From positions 13,547-77,546 of the forward strand of contig JAZQJA010000032.1 in assembly GCA_045541455.1 (NCBI GenBank): 64,000 bases of DNA, in the 5' to 3' direction. Source of the DNA: RGIG9041 sp045541455. Its GTDB lineage: Bacteria; Bacillota; Clostridia; Oscillospirales; QAKW01. Within the stretch, counting starts at the first letter, position 1. Each line of letters starts with the position of its first letter. This document shows positions 60,232 through 64,000 of the stretch, in pieces. The notes under the pieces are model-generated. The model was given only the letters and a program-made list of their open reading frames with translations. It was not told the origin of the DNA and did not search any database. The translations under genes and the position numbers were made by a program.

Positions 60232-61072
60232 ACCTATTACACTTTCTGACAAAGCGGCAGTCAGTGCTGTTTTATTACAGTCTGAGAGTCGTTTTTGCGA
60301 ACTTACTTTCGGTAATTTGTTTTGCTGGGGTGCGTTTTTTGATAATATGCTGTTTTGCGACGGCGAAACACTTGTTACTGGTGATGTAAAAAAAGCGCGC
60401 TTTTCGGTACCTTTGGGTAAAAACCGCACTCAAGCAATGGATATTCTTGTAAATGAGTTTGGCGCAAAGCGTTTTACCTCACTGTCAAAAGAGGATATAG
60501 CTCTGTTTGACGACCGTTTTGAAATAACCCAAAACAAAAACTATAACGATTATATCTATCTGTCCGAATCGCTAAGGGAACTTAAGGGTAAAAAACTTGC
60601 CTCAAAGCGTAATCATATCAATGCCTTTACAGCAGACGGTGAGTGGAATATAAAACCAATTACACAAAGTGATATTGAAACGATTTTATCGTTTAATAAA
60701 AAGTGGTGTAAAAACTATTGCGGTGAAATAAAAGAGTCGTTAGGGCTTGAACTGTGCGCAACACGGCGTGGTCTTGAAAATTTTGAAAAACTCGGTTTTG
60801 TTGGGCTTATGCTTTATAAGAACGGACAACTGTGTGCATATAGTTACGGTGAGCCGATAAACCATGATACATTCTGCGTTCACGTTGAAAAGGCGGACCA
60901 GTCGGTGCGCGGTGCCTATCAGATGATAAATCGCGAATTTGCGCGAACATTTTGTGCAGATTTTTTGTATATAAACCGCGAGGACGATGCAGGGGATGAG
61001 GGGCTTAAACGTGCCAAACTGAGTTATTACCCCACAGATCTTGGAATTAAATACACAGCTACTTTAAAATAG
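60215..61072 (+). CDS. DUF2156 protein (GNAT-like acyltransferase fold)
   Basis: A 285-residue soluble protein related to the C-terminal domain of phosphatidylglycerol lysyltransferases (DUF2156). The SKRNHINAF and LCAYSYGEP segments and the GAYQMINREFA helix fit the family. Without the membrane domain it probably transfers an aminoacyl or acyl group to a soluble or membrane-bound target. ATG 60215 has AAAAGGA upstream and lies inside tmk. Confidence 0.82.
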   Translation: MEINFKPITLSDKAAVSAVLLQSESRFCELTFGNLFCWGAFFDNMLFCDGETLVTGDVKKARFSVPLGKNRTQAMDILVNEFGAKRFTSLSKEDIALFDDRFEITQNKNYNDYIYLSESLRELKGKKLASKRNHINAFTADGEWNIKPITQSDIETILSFNKKWCKNYCGEIKESLGLELCATRRGLENFEKLGFVGLMLYKNGQLCAYSYGEPINHDTFCVHVEKADQSVRGAYQMINREFARTFCADFLYINREDDAGDEGLKRAKLSYYPTDLGIKYTATLK

Positions 61073-61084
61073 GGGAGATTTTAA

Positions 61085-61639
61085 GTGAAATCAGTATATA
61101 TTTATCTTGCCGACGGTTTTGAAGAAATCGAGGCATTGTCACCTGCCGATGTTTTGCGCAGGGCAGGTGTTAATGTAACGTTGGTTGCGGTAAAAGACGA
61201 GCTTACCGTAACGGGCGCACGCGGTGTAAATGTTGTTTGCGATGCGCTTTTAGAGGAAGTTGACATCACTTTGCCCGATATGATTATCTTACCGGGCGGC
61301 TATCCCGGTTTTGAAAACCTTGCGAATAGCCCAAAAGTGATGCAGTCGGTTGAATTTATGTCAAAACACGAGCGGATTATCGGCGCTATTTGTGGTGCTC
61401 CTGCGGCAGTACTTGGCAAAAACGGATATCTTGAAAACCGCCGTGCCGTTTGCTATCCGGGAATGGAAGATGATTTAAATTGTAAGCGTGTGCATAACGG
61501 TCACGTTTGTGCCGACCAAAATATTATTACCGCAAAAGCGGCATCTTCAGCTCTTGACTTTTCTTTTGTTTTACTGCAAAACCTTTGCGGTGTTTCAAAA
61601 GCAAATGAAGTCAAACGCGCTATAGTTTACGATGTCTGA
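61085..61639 (+). CDS. DJ-1/PfpI family protein
   Basis: A 184-residue DJ-1-like protein with the nucleophile elbow GAICGAPA (Cys103) and the acidic partner in FEEIEA (Glu14/15). Relatives act as deglycases, glyoxalases or redox sensors, and the activity is debated. The start is GTG with GGGGAG upstream. It overlaps the CPBP gene by 8 bp. Confidence 0.9.
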   Translation: MKSVYIYLADGFEEIEALSPADVLRRAGVNVTLVAVKDELTVTGARGVNVVCDALLEEVDITLPDMIILPGGYPGFENLANSPKVMQSVEFMSKHERIIGAICGAPAAVLGKNGYLENRRAVCYPGMEDDLNCKRVHNGHVCADQNIITAKAASSALDFSFVLLQNLCGVSKANEVKRAIVYDV

Positions 61640-62528
61640 AAAAGTATACCGTTCAAATGTTTCAAACAGGGTATCGCTGTTAATGCTCGTCGTACTAGCC
61701 CTGCTTGTAATGCTTGATGTTTTCACCCAGTATTTTTTAAAGGATATAACAAACCTTGAAAAAATACTTATTTATATTGTAATATTTTTAATTCCTATTT
61801 TTGTATATATTAAACTTAATAAATATAAAACCCGTACTACTTTGCGGTTACACCATTTTAAAATGCGTTATCTTCCGTTTATTTTATTAGCCGGAATTAC
61901 ACTGTCAGTGGTGTGTGCACTTTTAAATGTTATATGTTCTGCATTGTTTTCACGGTTTGGCTTGCCCACCCTTGTAACTTCAACGGTAAACTTTTCAAGC
62001 GACAGCCCGTTTGTTATTTTTGTATCTGCGGTTTTTATGCCGGCACTATGCGAAGAACTGTTAATACGCGGTGTTGCGCTTACCGAATATGAAAAGTACG
62101 GTATTCCCGTGTCAGTATTTATGACATCGCTTATCTTTGCGTTGTTTCACGGCTCTCCTGTTACTTTTGTTTCTCTTTTTGTTGCAGGTGCGGCTTACGC
62201 TGTTATGACATACTTGTTTAAAAGCGTTTGGCCGTCGTTTATTTGCCACGCTATTAACAACTTAATTGCGGTGTTTATAAGTTATAATAGTGACTTTTTG
62301 GGATATTTATTAACTGATATCCTATTTGTGATAATGATAATTGCGCTTGTTGTTTTAGTATTGTATTTTACTTTAAAACTTGCAGAAAACGTTGTTGATG
62401 AACTTGGTAATAAAAACAGACTTAAAACAAACACTAAAAAACTTGTATACGGTGAGCCGCTTGCTTCACCGTATATATGGCTGTTTTTGGCAATAAGTAT
62501 TTATTTGACTGTACGGAGATTTTTATGA
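61632..62528 (+). CDS. CPBP (Abi) family intramembrane metalloprotease
   Basis: A 298-residue membrane protein with about eight helices. The CAAX-protease motifs are EELLIRG (about 136), FALFHG (about 178) and HAINN (about 213), which hold the catalytic Glu and His residues. Members process lipidated peptides, signalling or bacteriocin precursors, or confer immunity to them. No such peptide gene is visible beside it. It overlaps the DJ-1 gene by 8 bp and the next gene by 4 bp. Confidence 0.92.
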   Translation: MSEKVYRSNVSNRVSLLMLVVLALLVMLDVFTQYFLKDITNLEKILIYIVIFLIPIFVYIKLNKYKTRTTLRLHHFKMRYLPFILLAGITLSVVCALLNVICSALFSRFGLPTLVTSTVNFSSDSPFVIFVSAVFMPALCEELLIRGVALTEYEKYGIPVSVFMTSLIFALFHGSPVTFVSLFVAGAAYAVMTYLFKSVWPSFICHAINNLIAVFISYNSDFLGYLLTDILFVIMIIALVVLVLYFTLKLAENVVDELGNKNRLKTNTKKLVYGEPLASPYIWLFLAISIYLTVRRFL

Positions 62529-63238
62529 CGCTTAATGTAATGACTTTTAATATACAGCACGGCATTGACTATAAAAAGAAAATAGGTCAAACAAAGGAAT
62601 ATTGTATTGACCTTGACCTTATGGCAAATGTAATAAAACAACTAGATGCTGATGTATGCGGACTTAACGAGATTTACTCAATTTGTGAAGGCGAGGTTTC
62701 TGCACAGACAGAAAAACTCGGTGCAAAGACAAATATGAACGGTATTTTCGGCTTGGCAGCCCTCATTCGCGGTAAAAAACCGTACGGAAATGCTGTCTTG
62801 TCAAAATCACCTATTATAAAAAGCGAGGTAACGCCAATCCCCGTTCCAAATGAAAATCAAGAGCCACGCTCGGTGCTTCGCTGCGAACTTGCAAACGGAC
62901 TTGTTGTTTATCAAACTCATTTCGGTCTGTCACCCGAAGATGTAACGCTTGCGGCAGATACGGTTTTTTCACTGTTTGAAAACGAGCAAAAGCCCGCGAT
63001 ACTTATGGGTGACTTTAATATAACGCCCGATAACCCTGTCCTTTTACGGCTCTATAACAACCCCGATATTACGGCGACAGATGTATTTATTAAAGATAAA
63101 CTGTCTTTTCCTTCTATCGACCCTACCAAAAAAATAGATTACATTTTTGCAAACAAAAAGGTAAAGGTTTTAAATGCCGACATTCCCGACGTTGTCGCAA
63201 GTGACCACCGTCCTGTAATTGCATGTATAGAATTTTAA
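62525..63238 (+). CDS. endonuclease/exonuclease/phosphatase family protein
   Basis: A 237-residue EEP-fold metal enzyme. It has the expected order of motifs: TFNIQHG, the metal-binding Glu in LNEIY, GDFNITPDN and the catalytic SDHRPV at the end. Members cleave DNA, RNA, sphingomyelin or sugar phosphates; the short length and no signal peptide do not decide between them. ATG 62525 overlaps the CPBP stop (ATGA). Confidence 0.9.
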   Translation: MTLNVMTFNIQHGIDYKKKIGQTKEYCIDLDLMANVIKQLDADVCGLNEIYSICEGEVSAQTEKLGAKTNMNGIFGLAALIRGKKPYGNAVLSKSPIIKSEVTPIPVPNENQEPRSVLRCELANGLVVYQTHFGLSPEDVTLAADTVFSLFENEQKPAILMGDFNITPDNPVLLRLYNNPDITATDVFIKDKLSFPSIDPTKKIDYIFANKKVKVLNADIPDVVASDHRPVIACIEF

Positions 63239-63252
63239 ACTTACAAATAAAA

Positions 63253-63390
63253 AGGTTCTGTGGGTAGGCTAAGTGCCTGTAAGGACAGTAAAAAAGCTGT
63301 GTAGAAATTTTCTACACAGCTTTTAAATTTGTCTCATACCGTAACAAGCAGGACATTTGGGTTCCCAAATCTCACTTATCAGGAGAACCT
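63253..63390. ncRNA. candidate structured RNA element (6S-like outline, identity unproven)
   Basis: Outer ends AGGTTCT (63253-63259) and AGAACCT (63384-63390) can pair. Inside are the long hairpin at 63292-63324 (16-bp arms), the small hairpin ATTTGGG-TT-CCCAAAT, and CCTGT opposite GCAGG. A closing stem, open middle and long terminal stem resemble 6S RNA in outline, though it is shorter than usual. On the minus strand the closing stem is followed by TTTT, like a terminator. Strand and family are undecided; the central hairpin may also serve simply as a terminator. Confidence 0.35.
63292..63324. terminator. strong hairpin after the EEP gene
   Basis: Arms AAAAGCTGTGTAGAAA / TTTCTACACAGCTTTT pair perfectly around a single base, with A and T runs at the ends. 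It can end transcription from either side, between the EEP gene and SLOG copy C. Confidence 0.65.
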
Positions 63391-63394
63391 AAAA

Positions 63395-63865
63395 CTATAA
63401 TACCATGATAATATTTTTACATTTCTTTATGGCATAATCCAAGGCAATTTTGGTGCCACTTTTACGAATAGCTGGGATGTTGAGTTCGTCATAATAGACA
63501 ATGCAATAGTGGCTTTTATCTATCATCTCATAATTGCGTTCTACATAAGAAGCTCTCCCTGAATGGATTATCTTTTCGGGGTAATAGGTGTCCTCATAGT
63601 TTTCAAGCAAGTACTTTTTATAGTGCTCGCTTATATAAGGATATTCTGCTCGTACATAGACTCGTTTTATGTGCGGGTATTTTTCTTTTATATCGGTTAC
63701 GGCTTCAAGACACAAACTATTAAAACGGCTTTTACTCCCCAAAAGAAACGTGTCAACTTGTTTCTCAACAATCAGTTTCTCAATTATTTCAATAAGTTTT
63801 GATTTTAGTTCCTCAGTTTCGTTTATCTTTCTATGACCGAAAAAACAACAGGTATTTTTACACAC
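63395..63865 (-). CDS. SLOG-superfamily protein (YpsA/DUF1273-like), copy C
   Basis: A 156-residue paralogue of copy A (19916-20407). The two align without large gaps over nearly their whole length and share long identical stretches such as IKEKYPHIKR and YVRAEYPYISEHYK. This copy keeps the Arg of FGHR that copy A lacks. The C-terminus (SGTKIALDYAIKK) forms the presumed ligand loop. The start is GTG with GGAGGTGAT upstream. It diverges from another gene start at about 63982 across a region with two inverted repeats, the same arrangement as copy A and its XRE regulator. Confidence 0.8.
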   Translation of the reverse strand: MCKNTCCFFGHRKINETEELKSKLIEIIEKLIVEKQVDTFLLGSKSRFNSLCLEAVTDIKEKYPHIKRVYVRAEYPYISEHYKKYLLENYEDTYYPEKIIHSGRASYVERNYEMIDKSHYCIVYYDELNIPAIRKSGTKIALDYAIKKCKNIIMVL

Positions 63866-63896
63866 AATATATCACCTCCGCCTTTAGTTTACCATA

Positions 63897-63916
63897 TATG
63901 GACCAAAAAGTCCATA
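63897..63916. promoter_or_regulatory. inverted repeat upstream of SLOG copy C
   Basis: TATGGAC-CAAAAA-GTCCATA, 7-bp perfect arms with a 6-bp spacer, about 32 bp upstream of the SLOG C start. Candidate operator. Confidence 0.45.
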
Positions 63917-63926
63917 AATGGTCGTT

Positions 63927-63953
63927 ATAGTTTATCTAAAAAGTATAAACTAT
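63927..63953. promoter_or_regulatory. inverted repeat in the SLOG C divergent region
   Basis: ATAGTTTAT-N9-ATAAACTAT, perfect 9-bp arms, between SLOG C and the gene beginning at about 63982. Candidate operator for a regulator encoded there. Confidence 0.45.
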
Positions 63954-63981
63954 GTATACAACTTTTTAGGGGGGTGATATT

Positions 63982-64000
63982 GTGGATACAAGAAAAGCCA
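63982..64000 (+). CDS. start of a rightward gene, six codons visible
   Basis: AGGGGGGTGAT followed 5 bp later by GTG GAT ACA AGA AAA GCC, an excellent ribosome site with a GTG start. The six residues MDTRKA tell nothing of function. By analogy with the XRE gene divergent from SLOG copy A, this may be a DNA-binding regulator, but that is a guess. Confidence 0.4.

Noticed and set aside
1..64000. tRNA or rRNA genes
   Set aside because: No cloverleaf-like or rRNA-conserved segments were recognised on reading either strand; a dedicated scan would settle it.

Overview
The window looks like chromosomal DNA of a low-GC member of the Bacillota, most likely a gut-type clostridium (class Clostridia). 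Evidence is the AT-rich intergenic DNA, strong AGGAGG-like ribosome sites with frequent TTG and GTG starts, Gram-positive families (ribonuclease Y, YerB/DUF3048 and PrsA-like lipoproteins, an SLH-domain surface protein, DUF5685, a TSCPD-domain protein), and many glycoside hydrolases. I see no rRNA, tRNA, CRISPR array, insertion sequence or prophage. It is almost gap-free coding DNA with 60 complete or partial protein genes and a few extra candidates.

Layout. 1-9.2 kb holds carbohydrate and redox genes: the start of an SDR dehydrogenase, an AraC regulator, a GH20-like enzyme, an esterase, a ferritin-thioredoxin-thioredoxin reductase operon, a GH39-MFS operon, and an XRE-HTH/glycerol-3-phosphate dehydrogenase fusion. 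9.2-15.1 kb holds a MATE transporter and a leftward operon of a MacB-like ABC fusion, DUF5685, a J-domain protein and a zinc-ribbon membrane protein. 15.2-19.8 kb is a MarR-controlled heterodimeric ABC exporter plus an ECF S-component. 19.9-20.9 kb is a small divergent SLOG/XRE cassette bracketed by near-identical hairpins. 21-26.2 kb is a housekeeping operon (membrane protein, lepA, hemW, TSCPD, U32), followed by prfB, the SLH protein and an HtrA protease.

31-38.4 kb is a tightly overlapping leftward operon: ftsK/spoIIIE, response regulator, histidine kinase, a second SLOG protein, a TIM-barrel isomerase, and an amidohydrolase fused to what looks like a GNAT-type acyltransferase module. Then come rny, small membrane proteins, trkA-trkH, YerB-nitroreductase, an M23/LysM/G5 peptidase, a PrsA-like foldase, an RlmD-like methyltransferase with a monofunctional BirA, a DUF4091 hydrolase, upp, HAD phosphatase-RadC-like, MgtC and a GH3 enzyme. 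58-63.2 kb is a seven-gene rightward operon (tagA-like, thyX, tmk, DUF2156, DJ-1, CPBP, EEP). The window closes with a possible structured RNA, a third SLOG protein closely similar to the first, and the start of a divergent gene.

The least explained parts are the SLOG proteins with their regulator and operator-like DNA, the HTH-GpsA and amidohydrolase-acyltransferase fusions, the nested repeats before rny, and the structured element at 63.25-63.39 kb. All functions are inferred from reading the sequence; no database search was run.
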